From NCBI GenBank assembly GCA_016194585.1, contig JACQBG010000032.1, positions 1-64,000 on the forward strand: 64,000 bases of DNA, given 5' to 3'. The position numbers were made by a program, and so were the translations under genes. Source of the DNA: Gemmatimonadota bacterium. GTDB taxonomy: Bacteria > Gemmatimonadota > Gemmatimonadetes > Gemmatimonadales > Gemmatimonadaceae. The notes below the pieces were generated by a model, which saw only the letters and a program-made list of their open reading frames with translations, was not told the origin of the DNA and made no database searches. Within the stretch, counting starts at the first letter, position 1. The number at the start of each line of letters is the position of its first letter. Positions 8,352 to 20,299 of the stretch are shown piece after piece.

Positions 8352-9009
8352 TGTTCGGTTGCATCGGTCGCCTGGGGTGCCTGCTCGTGCTCGCCATCGC
8401 CGGCGCCATCGGCTGGTACACGCATGACGCGTGGTGGCCGAAGGTGCGCGGCTACGTCACCTCGACGCCGCCGGCGGCCACGGCCGTGAGCCAGTGGGAG
8501 CCGCTCACCGCGGCCGGCGCCGAGAAGGCGCGCACGACGGTGGCGCAGTTGTCGCAGCGGAACGGTCCGGTGTACGTGAACGTCGCCGCCGGCGACCTCG
8601 CGGCGTTCGTGCTCGACAGCGTGCTGCACGGCTTCAGCCCCGCCGCCACCGACGCCAAGGCGATGGCGCGCGACGAGCGGCTCTACCTGCGGGCGCAGGT
8701 GAGCGTGGCCGACCTCGGTGGCCCGAAGACGCTCGGCCCGCTCTCGGGGATGGTGTCAGGCAAGCAGGAGCTGACGGTCGGGGGCAGGCTCGAGGTGCTC
8801 AAGCCCGGCCGCGCACAGTACGTGGTGGACGAGATCCTGATCGGCGAACTGAAGCTCCCCGCGGCGGCGATCCCCAAGCTGGTGGGACGCATCGGCGTGA
8901 GCGCGCGCGACACGTCGGTGTCGCCGGCGGCGATCCCGCTGCACGTGCCGCGGGAGCTCGGCGACGTCCGCATCTCGAAGGGGAAGGTGACGCTCTACAA
9001 GGTGGTGCC

Positions 9010-9013
<4 letters not shown>
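8351..9013 (+). CDS. Conserved hypothetical membrane-anchored protein
   Basis: Not assigned to a family. 220 residues with one N-terminal hydrophobic segment (about 6-22, LGCLLVLAIAGAIGWY) and an extracytoplasmic remainder rich in short beta-prone stretches, with lipid-binding-like or scaffold character but no catalytic motif. The ATG overlaps the larE stop as TGATG and its own stop overlaps the GTG of the response regulator, so the three are one translation unit. A role connected to envelope sensing by the regulator is possible but is only inferred from position. Confidence 0.75.
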
Positions 9014-10373
<1,360 letters not shown>

Positions 10374-10377
<4 letters not shown>

Positions 10378-10817
10378 GCGAGCGCGACTGGGACGCGGAG
10401 CTGAAGAAGATCGACCGTCACCTCGAGACGGTGAGCGACGAGGCGATGTTCCCGGCGAAGAACGCGAAGAGCGCGCCGTAGAAGGCGCAGGCGCAGGCCG
10501 CGCAGGCGGGGACGTCGACGCTCGGCGTGTTCCTGCGGCTCACGCTCTCGGTGGCGCTCGGCGTCGCGCTCGCGTTCTGGCCCTACAGCGCGCGCTGCGG
10601 CCTCGGGCTCGCCGGGTTCCTCGGCGCGGTGGCGACGCTCGTCGTCGCCGGCGGATGGAGCGCGGTGTGGACGTGGCGCCATCGCGCGCCGAAGGGGCAC
10701 ATCCTGTCGCTGTTGCTCGTGTTGTGGGGGCTGGTGCTCGCCGGCCTCGACGTGTTGCCCAGGGTCGGATATGCGAAGCCGTCGGCGGCGCATCCGGCGC
10801 TCTGGTCCTGTTCCTGA
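10374..10817 (+). pseudogene. Small membrane protein gene interrupted by in-frame TAG
   Basis: The ATG at 10374 overlaps the response-regulator stop and opens a 35-residue acidic/basic cytoplasmic segment (MSERDWDAELKKIDRHLETV) that ends at TAG 10479-10481. The same frame then stays open to 10817 and encodes an Ala/Gln linker plus three hydrophobic segments (TLSVALGVALAFWPY, LAGFLGAVATLVVAGGW, HILSLLLVLWGLVLAGL). One base change (for example TAG from CAG) would restore a 147-codon gene. It is therefore either a fresh pseudogene, a sequencing error, or two separate products. No family was recognised. Confidence 0.6.
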
Positions 10818-10831
10818 TCTCACACCATTCC

Positions 10832-12313
10832 ATGACGACCTTCAAGAATTTCATCGGCGGCCAGTGGGTCGCCCCCGCGAGCGGCGAACACTTCGACGAT
10901 ATCAACCCGGCCGACACGCGCGACATCGTGGGCCGTTTCCCGAAGTCCGGCGCGGCCGACGTGCAGGCGGCGGTCGAGAGCGCGAAGCGTGGTTTCGACC
11001 TCTGGCGCCGCACGCCGGCGCCGGCGCGCGGCGACGTGCTGCGGCGCGTCGGCGAGATCCTCGTGGCGCGCAAGGACGAGTTGGGCGACCTCATGACGCG
11101 CGAGATGGGGAAGCCCGTCGCCGAGACGAAGGGGGACGTGCAGGAGGGGATCGACACCGCGTTCTACGCGGCCACGGAGGGACGCCGCCTCTTCGGCCAC
11201 ACGGTGCCGAGCGAACTGCGCAACAAGTGGGCGATGAGCTTCCGCCGCCCGATCGGCGTGGCCGGGCTGATCACGCCGTTCAACTTCCCGCTCGCCATCC
11301 CGACGTGGAAGATGTTCCCGGCGCTGGTGTGCGGGAACGCCGTCATCTTCAAGCCGGGCGAGGACGTGCCGCACGCCGGCACGGTGCTCGTCGAGGCGCT
11401 GCTCGAGGCGGGGCTCCCCCCCGAGGTGATCCAGCTCGTGCACGGCGACGGCGCGGCCGGCAAGGCGATCGTCGACCATCCCGACGTGCCGCTCATCTCC
11501 TTCACCGGGTCGACGGAGACCGGGAGCAAGGTGGGCGAGACGTGCGGGCGCATGCACAAGCGCCTCTCGCTCGAGATGGGGGGGAAGAACGCGCAGACGG
11601 TGCTCGACGACGCCGACCTCGACCTCGCGCTCGAGGGGGTGCTCTGGGGCGCCTTCGGCACCACGGGGCAGCGGTGCACGGCGACGAGCCGCCTCATCCT
11701 GCAGGCGGGGATCCACGACGAGTTCCTCGACATGCTCGAGAAGCGCGCCGCGACGCTCGTGCTCGGCGACGGGCGCAAGAAGGGGACCGACGTGGGGCCG
11801 CTCATCCACGCCGAGTCGGTGGCGAAGGTGGAGCGCTACGTGGAGATCGGCACGAAGGAAGGGGCGACGCTCCGGCTCGGCGGGAAGCGCGCCACGGGCG
11901 GGGCGCTCGACCACGGCTTCTTCTTCCAGCCGACGATCTTCTCGGGCGTGAAGGCCGGGATGCGAATCGAGCAGGAGGAGATCTTCGGGCCGGTGCTGAG
12001 CGTGATCAAGGTGAAGGACGCCGCGGAGGCGTTCCGCGTGAACAACGGCGTGAAGTACGGGCTCTCGTCGAGCGTGTACACGCGCAACGTGAACGTGGCG
12101 TTCCAGGCGCTGCAGGAGCTCGACAACGGCATCACGTACATCAACGCCCCGACGATCGGCGCCGAGGCGCACCTCCCGTTCGGCGGGGTGAAGGCGACGG
12201 GCAACGGCCACCGCGAGGGCGGGTGGGAGGTCTACGAGTTCTACTCGGAGACGAAGGTGGGATACGTCGACTATTCCGGCGCGCTGCAGCGCGCGCAGAT
12301 CGACAACTACTGA
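10832..12313 (+). CDS. NAD(P)-dependent aldehyde dehydrogenase
   Basis: Cytoplasmic aldehyde dehydrogenase of 493 residues, full length. Catalytic residues are visible: general base Glu248 in SLEMGGKN and nucleophile Cys282 in GTTGQRCTATS, with the normal 34-residue spacing, and the NAD-binding region near TPFNFPLAIPTWK. The C-terminus has EEIFGPVLSVIKV and PFGGVKATGNGHREGG. It resembles alpha-ketoglutaric-semialdehyde (2,5-dioxovalerate) dehydrogenases, but the substrate is not fixed by these motifs. It stands alone and is followed by a strong terminator hairpin. Confidence 0.92.
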   Translation: MTTFKNFIGGQWVAPASGEHFDDINPADTRDIVGRFPKSGAADVQAAVESAKRGFDLWRRTPAPARGDVLRRVGEILVARKDELGDLMTREMGKPVAETKGDVQEGIDTAFYAATEGRRLFGHTVPSELRNKWAMSFRRPIGVAGLITPFNFPLAIPTWKMFPALVCGNAVIFKPGEDVPHAGTVLVEALLEAGLPPEVIQLVHGDGAAGKAIVDHPDVPLISFTGSTETGSKVGETCGRMHKRLSLEMGGKNAQTVLDDADLDLALEGVLWGAFGTTGQRCTATSRLILQAGIHDEFLDMLEKRAATLVLGDGRKKGTDVGPLIHAESVAKVERYVEIGTKEGATLRLGGKRATGGALDHGFFFQPTIFSGVKAGMRIEQEEIFGPVLSVIKVKDAAEAFRVNNGVKYGLSSSVYTRNVNVAFQALQELDNGITYINAPTIGAEAHLPFGGVKATGNGHREGGWEVYEFYSETKVGYVDYSGALQRAQIDNY

Positions 12314-12325
12314 GATTCCCGGCCA

Positions 12326-12356
12326 CCGCCGTCAGGGGACCGTGACCTGACGGCGG
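12326..12356 (+). terminator. Hairpin terminator after the aldehyde dehydrogenase
   Basis: Perfect 11-bp stem (CCGCCGTCAGG / CCTGACGGCGG) with a 9-nt loop, 12 bases past the stop. No long T-run follows, as is common at this GC content. Confidence 0.6.
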
Positions 12357-12367
12357 CGCTTCGCCGG

Positions 12368-12396
12368 TTGACGCGCCCCCGTGGGCGACCTTTAAT
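12368..12396 (+). promoter_or_regulatory. Sigma-70-type promoter of lepB
   Basis: TTGACG (12368-12373), exactly 17 bases, then TTTAAT (12391-12396). Transcription would begin around 12402-12404, at the start codon itself, which suggests a leaderless lepB mRNA. Confidence 0.7.
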
Positions 12397-12400
12397 CCAT

Positions 12401-13162
12401 ATGGTGACCGACCCGACGCCCGAAGTCCCTCTCGTCACGCCGCAGCGTGAACGGCGCCGCCGCCATCCCGCGGCGCTGTTCGTGCGCGCCATGTACGAGT
12501 GGACGAAGTCGCTGTCGCTCGCCCTGCTGCTTTTCGTGTTCGTGCGGGCGTTCTTCGTCGAGGCGTTCAAGATCCCCAGCGGGAGCATGGAGGGGACGCT
12601 GCTCGTCGGCGACTTCCTGCTCGTGAACAAGCTGGTGTACGGCGCCGAGGTGCCGATCACGGGGCAGCGGCTGCCGGCCGTCCGGAAACCGGCGTACCGC
12701 GACGTCCTCGTGTTCCAATGGCCCGAGGATCCGACGAAGAACTTCGTGAAGCGCCTCGTCGGGCTCCCCGGCGACACGCTCGCGATGAACGACGGCGTGC
12801 TCGTGCGGAACGGCCAGCCGCAGGTCGAGCCGTACGTGACGCACTCCGAGCCGGGGAGCGACCCGATCGCGGAAGAATTCCGCTGGCAGCGCAACTTTCT
12901 GGTGCGATACGCGGCGGCCGCGCCGAGCTATCATCCCTCGCGCAACAACTGGGGGCCGATCGTGGTGCCGGCGCACGATTACTTCGTGCTGGGCGACAAT
13001 TGCGACAACTCGCTCGACAGTCGCTACTGGGGCTTCGTGGCCGACACGCTCGTGCGCGGCAGCCCGCTCTTCGTGTACTACAGCTTCGACCCCGACAGCG
13101 CCGTCGCCTTCGACTGGCTGCGCCGCATCCGCTGGCGCCGTCTCGGCGAACGCATCCACTGA
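12401..13162 (+). CDS. lepB: Signal peptidase I
   Basis: Membrane-bound peptidase that removes Sec signal peptides. 253 residues with one N-terminal membrane helix (about 34-50, SLALLLFVFVRAFFVEAF). The Ser/Lys dyad is Ser62 in PSGSMEGTLL and Lys117 in NFVKRLVGLPGD; box E is GDNCDNSLDSRYWG. Start: ATG 12401 lies just behind a good promoter, so either this ATG or the next codon, GTG, may begin a leaderless message. It has the short loop arrangement normal for the family and precedes the sigma factor gene. Confidence 0.94.
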   Translation: MVTDPTPEVPLVTPQRERRRRHPAALFVRAMYEWTKSLSLALLLFVFVRAFFVEAFKIPSGSMEGTLLVGDFLLVNKLVYGAEVPITGQRLPAVRKPAYRDVLVFQWPEDPTKNFVKRLVGLPGDTLAMNDGVLVRNGQPQVEPYVTHSEPGSDPIAEEFRWQRNFLVRYAAAAPSYHPSRNNWGPIVVPAHDYFVLGDNCDNSLDSRYWGFVADTLVRGSPLFVYYSFDPDSAVAFDWLRRIRWRRLGERIH

Positions 13163-13249
13163 CCTTCCGCTTCCCCCTGCCGACCCCCACATTCCCGCAC
13201 GAAAGCCCGCATGACCGCAGGACCTCACGGACGCAGGAGCGCAGGATCC

Positions 13250-14107
13250 ATGGCTGGTGTGCCGCACAAGCGCCACGGCTACGAAGAGGGGTCGCTCGAC
13301 CAGTACCTGCGCGACATCAGCGTGTACCCGCTGATCACGCGGGACCAGGAGGTCGAGCTCGCCAAGCGGATCCGGCAGAACGACCAGGAGGCCCTCGACA
13401 CGCTCGTCCGCTCGAACCTGCGCTTCGTCGTCTCGGTCGCGAAGAAGTACCAGAACCAGGGCGTCTCGCTGAGCGACCTCATCAACGAGGGGAACCTCGG
13501 ACTGATCCGCGCCGCCCACAAGTTCGACGAGACGAAGGGGATCAAGTTCATCTCCTACGCCGTGTGGTGGATCCGGCAGGCGATCCTGCAGGCGCTCGCC
13601 GAGCAGAGCCGCATCGTGCGCGTGCCGCTCAACCGGGCGGGCACGCTGCACCGCATCGGCAAGCGCGCGAGCGCGCTGCTGCAGGAGCTGGGGCGCGAGG
13701 CGACGCACGCCGAGATCGCCGAGGGGATGGAGCTGACGGAAGAGGAAGTCGCGAAGACGATGTCGATCTCGCAGACGCACCTCTCGCTCGACGCGCCGAT
13801 GTCGCCGGGGGAGGACAACCGGCTGCTCGACTACCTCCCCGACACGACCAACGCGACCCCCGACGAGCAGACCTTCGAGAAGGCGCTCACCGAGAGCATC
13901 CACCAGGCGCTCGCCGGCCTCAAGGAGCGCGAGGCGAAGATCCTGCGCCTCTACTTCGGGCTCGACGAGTCGGAGCCGATGACGCTCGAGGAGATCGGCG
14001 AAGTGCTGAACATCACGCGCGAGCGGGTGCGGCAGATCAAGGAGAAGGCGCTGTCGCGGCTGCGCCACGTGAGCCGCGCGCGCGCCCTCGAGAGTTACCT
14101 CGGCTAG
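13250..14107 (+). CDS. rpoD: Primary-type RNA polymerase sigma factor, short form
   Basis: Sigma-70 family factor of about 285 residues. It lacks region 1.1 and the large non-conserved insert, as in the short housekeeping factors of Bacteroidota and relatives. Regions: 1.2 (GSLDQYLRDISVYPLITRDQE), 2 (NLGLIRAAHKFDETKGIKFI, YAVWWIRQAI), 3 (EATHAEIAEGMELTEEEV) and 4 (TLEEIGEVLNITRERVRQIKEKALSRLR). ATG 13250 has an AGGAT-type ribosome site; an in-frame ATG at 13211 would add 13 unconserved residues. Whether this is the main sigma factor of the cell cannot be shown from one window. Confidence 0.92.
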   Translation: MAGVPHKRHGYEEGSLDQYLRDISVYPLITRDQEVELAKRIRQNDQEALDTLVRSNLRFVVSVAKKYQNQGVSLSDLINEGNLGLIRAAHKFDETKGIKFISYAVWWIRQAILQALAEQSRIVRVPLNRAGTLHRIGKRASALLQELGREATHAEIAEGMELTEEEVAKTMSISQTHLSLDAPMSPGEDNRLLDYLPDTTNATPDEQTFEKALTESIHQALAGLKEREAKILRLYFGLDESEPMTLEEIGEVLNITRERVRQIKEKALSRLRHVSRARALESYLG

Positions 14108-14709
14108 TGCCGGCCCCGATCGATCCCAACCACATCGCCCCGGTCACGCTGACGGGGCGTTTCGTTCGCCTCGAGCCGCTCACCCTCGGCCACCTCGACG
14201 CGCTGCTCCCGCTGGCGGCGGAACTCGCCATCTGGCGCTGGATGCCCTCGCCGGCGGCCGACCGTGCGTCGCTCACGCGCTGGATCGAGGTGGCGCTCGA
14301 GGGCGCGGCCGCCCGCACCGCCATCCCCTTCGCGACCGTCTCGCTCGCCGACGGCCAGGTCGCCGGGAGCACGCGGTTCATGAACATCGGCGCCCACGAC
14401 GGCCGGGTGGAGATCGGGGCGACCTGGCTCGGCGCGGCCTACCGCCGCACCCCCGTGAACACCGAGGCCAAGCTCCTCATGATGGCGCATGCCTTCGAGG
14501 TGATGGGGGCGACGCGCGTCGAACTCAAGACGCACGCGCTCAACGCCCAGTCGCGGGCCGCCATCGAGCGCATCGGCGGCCGGTTCGAGGGGATCCACCG
14601 GAAGCACATGCGGATGGCCGACGGGACGATGCGCGACACCGCCTGGTACTCGATCGTCGACGACGAATGGCCGGCCGTGAAGGGTCGCCTCGAAGCCCGG
14701 CTCGGTTAG
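14107..14709 (+). CDS. GNAT family N-acetyltransferase (RimJ/RimL-like)
   Basis: Acetyl-CoA-dependent acyltransferase of 200 residues. The beginning PVTLTGRFVRLEPLTLGHLDALLPLA and the central IGATWLGAAYRRTPVNTEAKLLMMAHAFE-type segment, followed by RVELKTHALNAQSRAAIERIG, match the RimJ/RimL/Acetyltransf_3 class that acetylates protein N-termini or small amines. The GTG overlaps the sigma-factor stop by one base and is in turn close to yajQ. The real substrate is unknown. Confidence 0.87.
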   Translation: MPAPIDPNHIAPVTLTGRFVRLEPLTLGHLDALLPLAAELAIWRWMPSPAADRASLTRWIEVALEGAAARTAIPFATVSLADGQVAGSTRFMNIGAHDGRVEIGATWLGAAYRRTPVNTEAKLLMMAHAFEVMGATRVELKTHALNAQSRAAIERIGGRFEGIHRKHMRMADGTMRDTAWYSIVDDEWPAVKGRLEARLG

Positions 14710-14718
14710 ATTCCGGCC

Positions 14719-15219
14719 ATGGCCAAGGACGCATCGTTCGACATCACCACGGGGGTCGACCTGCAGGAAGTCGACAACGCCGTGAACCAGGCGCAGAAGG
14801 AGATCGCGCAGCGCTACGACTTCAAGGGCGCGAAGGTCGAGCTCGAGTTCAAGCGCGCCGAGGGGCTCATCGCCCTGCACGCCGACAACGACATGCGCAT
14901 GCGCGCCATGATCGACATGGTGCAGGGGAAGCTCGTGAAGCGTCACGTCTCCCTGAAGAACGTCGAGTTCGGCGACCCGACCCCCGCCGGCGGCGACACC
15001 CTCCGCTGCGAGGCGAAGCTCAAGCAGACGCTCGACACCGAGACGAGCAAGAAGATCGTCGCCGCCATCAAGGAGCAGAAGTTCAAGAAGGTGCAGGCGA
15101 GCATCCAGGCGGAGCAGGTGCGCGTCACCGCGCCGAGCCGCGACGAGCTGCAGGCGGTGATCCAGTTCGTGAAGAGCGGCGACTACGGCGTCGAACTGCA
15201 GTTCGGCAACTACCGCTAG
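14719..15219 (+). CDS. YajQ family nucleotide-binding protein
   Basis: Cytoplasmic protein of 166 residues, the standard YajQ length; a homologue in Xanthomonas binds cyclic di-GMP. It starts with the family signature SFDITTGVDLQEVDNAVNQA and shows RYDFKGAKVELEF and the repeated KRHVSLKNVEFGDPTPAGGD-type segment; both RRM-like halves are present. It sits between a GNAT gene and rimO, with the rimO GTG overlapping its stop. A signalling role would fit the HD-GYP protein also present in this window, but that link is inference. Confidence 0.9.
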   Translation: MAKDASFDITTGVDLQEVDNAVNQAQKEIAQRYDFKGAKVELEFKRAEGLIALHADNDMRMRAMIDMVQGKLVKRHVSLKNVEFGDPTPAGGDTLRCEAKLKQTLDTETSKKIVAAIKEQKFKKVQASIQAEQVRVTAPSRDELQAVIQFVKSGDYGVELQFGNYR

Positions 15220-16577
15220 TGCGCGTCGCCCTCATCACGCTCGGCTGCGACAAGAACACCGTCGACTCGGAGCGCTACCTCGCCCAGCTCGTCGACCACG
15301 GCGCCGTGCAGGTGGCCGACGCCGCCGACGCCGAGTTGATCATCGTGAACACCTGCGGCTTCATCGACGCGGCCAAGGCCGAGTCGATCGACGCCATCGT
15401 GCAGGCGGGGCGGATGAAGTCGGAGGGGGCCGCGCAGGCGGTGGTCGCCGTCGGCTGCATGGTCGAGCGCCACAAGGACGAGCTCGCCGAAGCGCTCCCC
15501 GAGGTCGACCTCTTCCTCGGCGCCTCGGAGATGGAGCAGCTCGTGCCGCGGTTGCGCGAACGCGGTCTCATCGGCGATCCGGTCACCGAGCATCCGGGCG
15601 TGCGCCTGTACGCCGGCGCCACGCCGGCGGTGCGCTACCTCAAGATCAGCGAGGGGTGCGACCACGGCTGCGCCTTCTGCGCCATCCCGCTCATGCGCGG
15701 CCGGCACCGCTCGTTCGCCATCGCCGACATCGTGCGCGAGGCGCAACTGCTCGAGCTGCAGGGGGCCCGCGAGCTGAACCTCGTGGCGCAGGACCTCGCC
15801 CACTACGGCCGCGACCGGCAGGATGGCGTGCGCCTCCCCGAGCTGCTCGAGGCGCTGGTGCGGGAGACGTCCATCCCGTGGATCCGGAACATGTACCTCT
15901 ACTCCGCCGGCATCACGCCGCGGCTGCTCGAGGTCATCGCGCGCGAGCCGCGCATCGTGCGCTATCTCGACATGCCCATCCAGCACGCCTCCGACGCGGT
16001 GCTCGAGCGGATGCGGCGCCCCGAGCGCGAGCAGACGATCCGCGAGAAGGTGGCGCGGTTCCGCGACGCGGTGCCCGAGCTGGCGATCCGCACGACGTGC
16101 ATCGTCGGCTTCCCCGGCGAGTCGGCGGGCGATTTCGAACGCTTGCTCGAATTCCTCGAGGAGATGCAGTTCGAGCGGGTGGGCGCGTTCACCTACTCGC
16201 CGCAGGAGGGGACGCGCGCCGCGACGCTCGTCGACGACGTGCCCGAGGACGTGAAGCGGGAGCGCCTCGAGCGGCTCACCGAGCTCCAGCGCGCCGTCAC
16301 GGCGGAGCGGTACGAGCGGCGCATCGGGCAGCGCGTGCGCGCGCTCGTCGAAGACGGACGGCGCGCCCGCCTGCCGTGGCAAGCCGACGACATCGACGGC
16401 ATCACGACGCTCGACGTCCCCGCGCCGGCGGGCGCGTTCGTCGAGGTGGAGGTCACCGACGTGGTGGACGACTACGATTTCGACGCGCGCGTGCTCGAGG
16501 TGCTCCCCGCGCCGGCCGCGCCCAGGACCGAGCGCTCGCGCGAGTTGCCGATGGCCGGCGCGAGCTTCGGCCGGTGA
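15219..16577 (+). CDS. rimO: Ribosomal protein S12 methylthiotransferase RimO
   Basis: Radical SAM enzyme of 452 residues that adds a methylthio group to the conserved aspartate of ribosomal protein S12. The N-terminal MTTase domain opens with ALITLGCDKNTVDSE and carries the three cluster cysteines (GCDK, NTCGF, VGCM); the radical SAM motif CDHGCAFC provides Cys147, Cys151 and Cys154. A TRAM domain ends the chain. The NTVDSE opening is typical of RimO rather than MiaB. The GTG overlaps the yajQ stop and its TGA overlaps the next GTG. Confidence 0.94.
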   Translation: MRVALITLGCDKNTVDSERYLAQLVDHGAVQVADAADAELIIVNTCGFIDAAKAESIDAIVQAGRMKSEGAAQAVVAVGCMVERHKDELAEALPEVDLFLGASEMEQLVPRLRERGLIGDPVTEHPGVRLYAGATPAVRYLKISEGCDHGCAFCAIPLMRGRHRSFAIADIVREAQLLELQGARELNLVAQDLAHYGRDRQDGVRLPELLEALVRETSIPWIRNMYLYSAGITPRLLEVIAREPRIVRYLDMPIQHASDAVLERMRRPEREQTIREKVARFRDAVPELAIRTTCIVGFPGESAGDFERLLEFLEEMQFERVGAFTYSPQEGTRAATLVDDVPEDVKRERLERLTELQRAVTAERYERRIGQRVRALVEDGRRARLPWQADDIDGITTLDVPAPAGAFVEVEVTDVVDDYDFDARVLEVLPAPAAPRTERSRELPMAGASFGR

Positions 16578-17956
16578 AGGGGGTCGGCGGCGCGACGCTG
16601 TTGGTCGCCGCGCTGCTCGTGGGATGCGTCACCAAGCGGATCCGCGAGGAGCCGCCGGTCATCCGGGTCGATGCGCCCCCCGCCGGGGCGACGAGGGCCG
16701 CGGGGGCCACGCGCGACACCGCGTCGCGCGTCGAGGCGACCGACATCCCGCGCGATGAGGCGCCCCGCGTGCGCGTCGAGGGGCCGCGCGACGTGCGCGT
16801 GGCGCTCGCCACGGCCGCCCAGGGCGCCATCCTCGAGGCCACAGGCGGCTGGCGCCTCTACGACGCGCACAACGCCGTGCTCGTGCGCGCCAGGGCCGGC
16901 GACTCGTGGTCGGTCGAGCGGCGCGGCCGGTTGCTGCGCGCCACCGCGCCCCGCGGCGGCGCGACGCCGTGGAGCGAGGGTCCCCTCACCGTGCGCCCTG
17001 ACGGCGACTCCTTCGTGCTCTTCGCCCAGCGCCGGTACCGCGGCGCGCTGCGCGTGACCTCCACCGACAGCACCCTGGTCGTGGTGAACGTGCTCCCCGT
17101 GGACGCCTACCTGCGCGGCGTCGTGCCGCTCGAGATCGGCGGCCCGCGCGCGGCGAACGAGCAGGCGGCCGTCGAGGCGCAGGCCATCGCCGCGCGCAGC
17201 TACACCTTCGTGCGCCTCGCCGCCGCGGAGGGGAGCGCGTCGCGCAATGCGGCGTACGACATGCTCTCCGGCGTGAGCGACCAGGTGTACGGCGGTGCCG
17301 ACGCGGAACGCCCGTTCTCCGACCGCGCCGTCGCCGCGACCACGGGACAGGTCATCACGTACGGCGGGCGCATCGTGAGCGCGCCGTACCACTCCACCTG
17401 CGGCGGCGAGACGGCGTCTCCCGACGAGGTCTGGCGCGCGGGGCCCGAGCCGTACCTGCGGCGGGTGAGCGACCGCATACCGGGTACCTCCGACCGGTAT
17501 TACTGCGACATCGCGCCGCGTTTCGCCTGGACCCGCACCTTCACGAGCGCCGAACTCGACGCCGCGGTGCGCGCGAACCTGCGGAACTACGTGACGGTGC
17601 CCTCGGGGGGACCGGGGCACGTCCGGTCGGTCGCCGTCGACCAGCGCACGCCAAGCGGGCGCGTGGCCCGGCTCGCCATCGCCACCGACCGGGGGACGTT
17701 CGTGCTGCGCGGCAACGACACCCGCTATGTGCTCCGCCTCAATGGTGGCGAGATACTGAACAGCACCTATTTTACGGTCGAGAGCGAGACCCGCCGCGAC
17801 GGCGGCCTCTCGCGGCTGGTGGTGCGCGGCAACGGTTATGGACACGGCATCGGCATGTGCCAATGGGGCGCGATCGGCCGGTCCCGCGCGGGGCAGACGG
17901 CCCGCATGATCCTCGCCACGTACTATCCAGGGACCACCATCGGCACGGTCAACTGA
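16574..17956 (+). CDS. SpoIID/LytB domain lipoprotein
   Basis: Predicted lipoprotein of 460 residues: hydrophobic leader LLVAALLVGC gives a lipobox with cysteine around residue 17. The C-terminal two thirds is a SpoIID/LytB domain with VDAYLRGVVPLEIGG, EAQAIAARSYTF, the STCGGETASPDEVW loop and the closing GNGYGHGIGMCQWGA. SpoIID is a peptidoglycan lytic transglycosylase in sporulating bacteria; in non-sporulating diderms such proteins probably act on cell-wall glycans during growth or division. The GTG overlaps the rimO stop. Confidence 0.9.
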   Translation: MKGVGGATLLVAALLVGCVTKRIREEPPVIRVDAPPAGATRAAGATRDTASRVEATDIPRDEAPRVRVEGPRDVRVALATAAQGAILEATGGWRLYDAHNAVLVRARAGDSWSVERRGRLLRATAPRGGATPWSEGPLTVRPDGDSFVLFAQRRYRGALRVTSTDSTLVVVNVLPVDAYLRGVVPLEIGGPRAANEQAAVEAQAIAARSYTFVRLAAAEGSASRNAAYDMLSGVSDQVYGGADAERPFSDRAVAATTGQVITYGGRIVSAPYHSTCGGETASPDEVWRAGPEPYLRRVSDRIPGTSDRYYCDIAPRFAWTRTFTSAELDAAVRANLRNYVTVPSGGPGHVRSVAVDQRTPSGRVARLAIATDRGTFVLRGNDTRYVLRLNGGEILNSTYFTVESETRRDGGLSRLVVRGNGYGHGIGMCQWGAIGRSRAGQTARMILATYYPGTTIGTVN

Positions 17957-17957
17957 C

Positions 17958-18985
17958 GTGAGACCAAGTCCTGCGGGCGGCACGGCGCGCCCTGTGATCC
18001 GAGTGGCCGTCGTCGGCCTCGGCGCCATCGCGCAGACCGCGCACCTCCCCGTGCTCAGCAAGATGCGCGGCGTGCAGGTCGTCGGCTTGTGCGACAACGA
18101 CGAAGGGAAGGCGCGGGCGCTCGCGCAGCGGTTCAGCGTTCCCGACACCTACACCGACATCGAGTACGTGCTCGAGTCCGACGACGTCGACGCCGTGATC
18201 GTGACGACGCCGAACCACCTGCACGAGCCGCACGTGCTGAGCGCGCTCCGCGCCGGCAAGCACGTGCTCGTCGAGCGGCCGCTCGCGCTCTCCTCGCGCG
18301 GCGTCGACCGCCTGCTCGCGGCGGCGACCAAGGCCGACTGCAAGCTGTTTGTGGCGAACAACCACCGGTTCCGCAGCGACGTGCAGTTGCTGCACACGTT
18401 CATCCAGAATGGCGAGCTGGGCAGACTCCACACGGTGCGCGCCGGCGCGTATCGCGCCAAAGGGACGATGGCCCCGTGGCGCCAGCGGCGCGCCGAGGCG
18501 GGCGGGGGCGCCTTCCTCGAGCATGGTCTCCCGCTGCTCGACCTCGCCGCCTGGATCGCCGACTTCCCCGACGCCGTGCGCGCCTCGGCGACGATGAGCC
18601 GTGCTCGCGGCGCCAACACGGTGGAGGATTCGCTGTTCGTCTTCGCCGAACTCGCCGGCGGACTCAACGTGACCATCGACGTGAGCTGGAACTACATCGG
18701 CGGCGACGACCGCTGGTGGTTCGAGGTGCAGGGCACGAAGGGCACGGCACGCCTCTCGCCACTGCGAATCGTCAAGGACATCAACGGCAATCCGACCGAC
18801 GTCTCGCCCACCGGCGCGTCGCAGCGCGAGACGCCGTTCATCCAGTCGTACCGCGCCGAGCTGGCGCACTTCGTCGCCGTGCTGCGCGACGAGGCGGCCT
18901 ACGAGGCGCCCGACGACCAGTCGAAGGTGTACTGGGCGCTCGAGGGGATCTACCAGGCGGCCGAGGACGGCAAGGAGATCCGGCT

Positions 18986-18989
<4 letters not shown>
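17958..18989 (+). CDS. Gfo/Idh/MocA family oxidoreductase
   Basis: NAD(P)-dependent sugar or inositol oxidoreductase of 343 residues. The N-terminal Rossmann fold begins VAVVGLGAIAQTAHLPVLSK; the dinucleotide-binding and catalytic region shows VIVTTPNHLHEPHVLSAL followed by GKHVLVERPLA, where the usual catalytic EKP is VERP, so the family lysine is replaced by arginine. The C-terminal domain contains EAGGGAFLEHGLPLLDLAAW with the expected histidine. The change at EKP may mean an altered or lost activity. It is one base past the SpoIID-like stop, and its TGA overlaps the following GTG. Confidence 0.9.
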
Positions 18990-20295
<1,306 letters not shown>

Positions 20296-20299
<4 letters not shown>

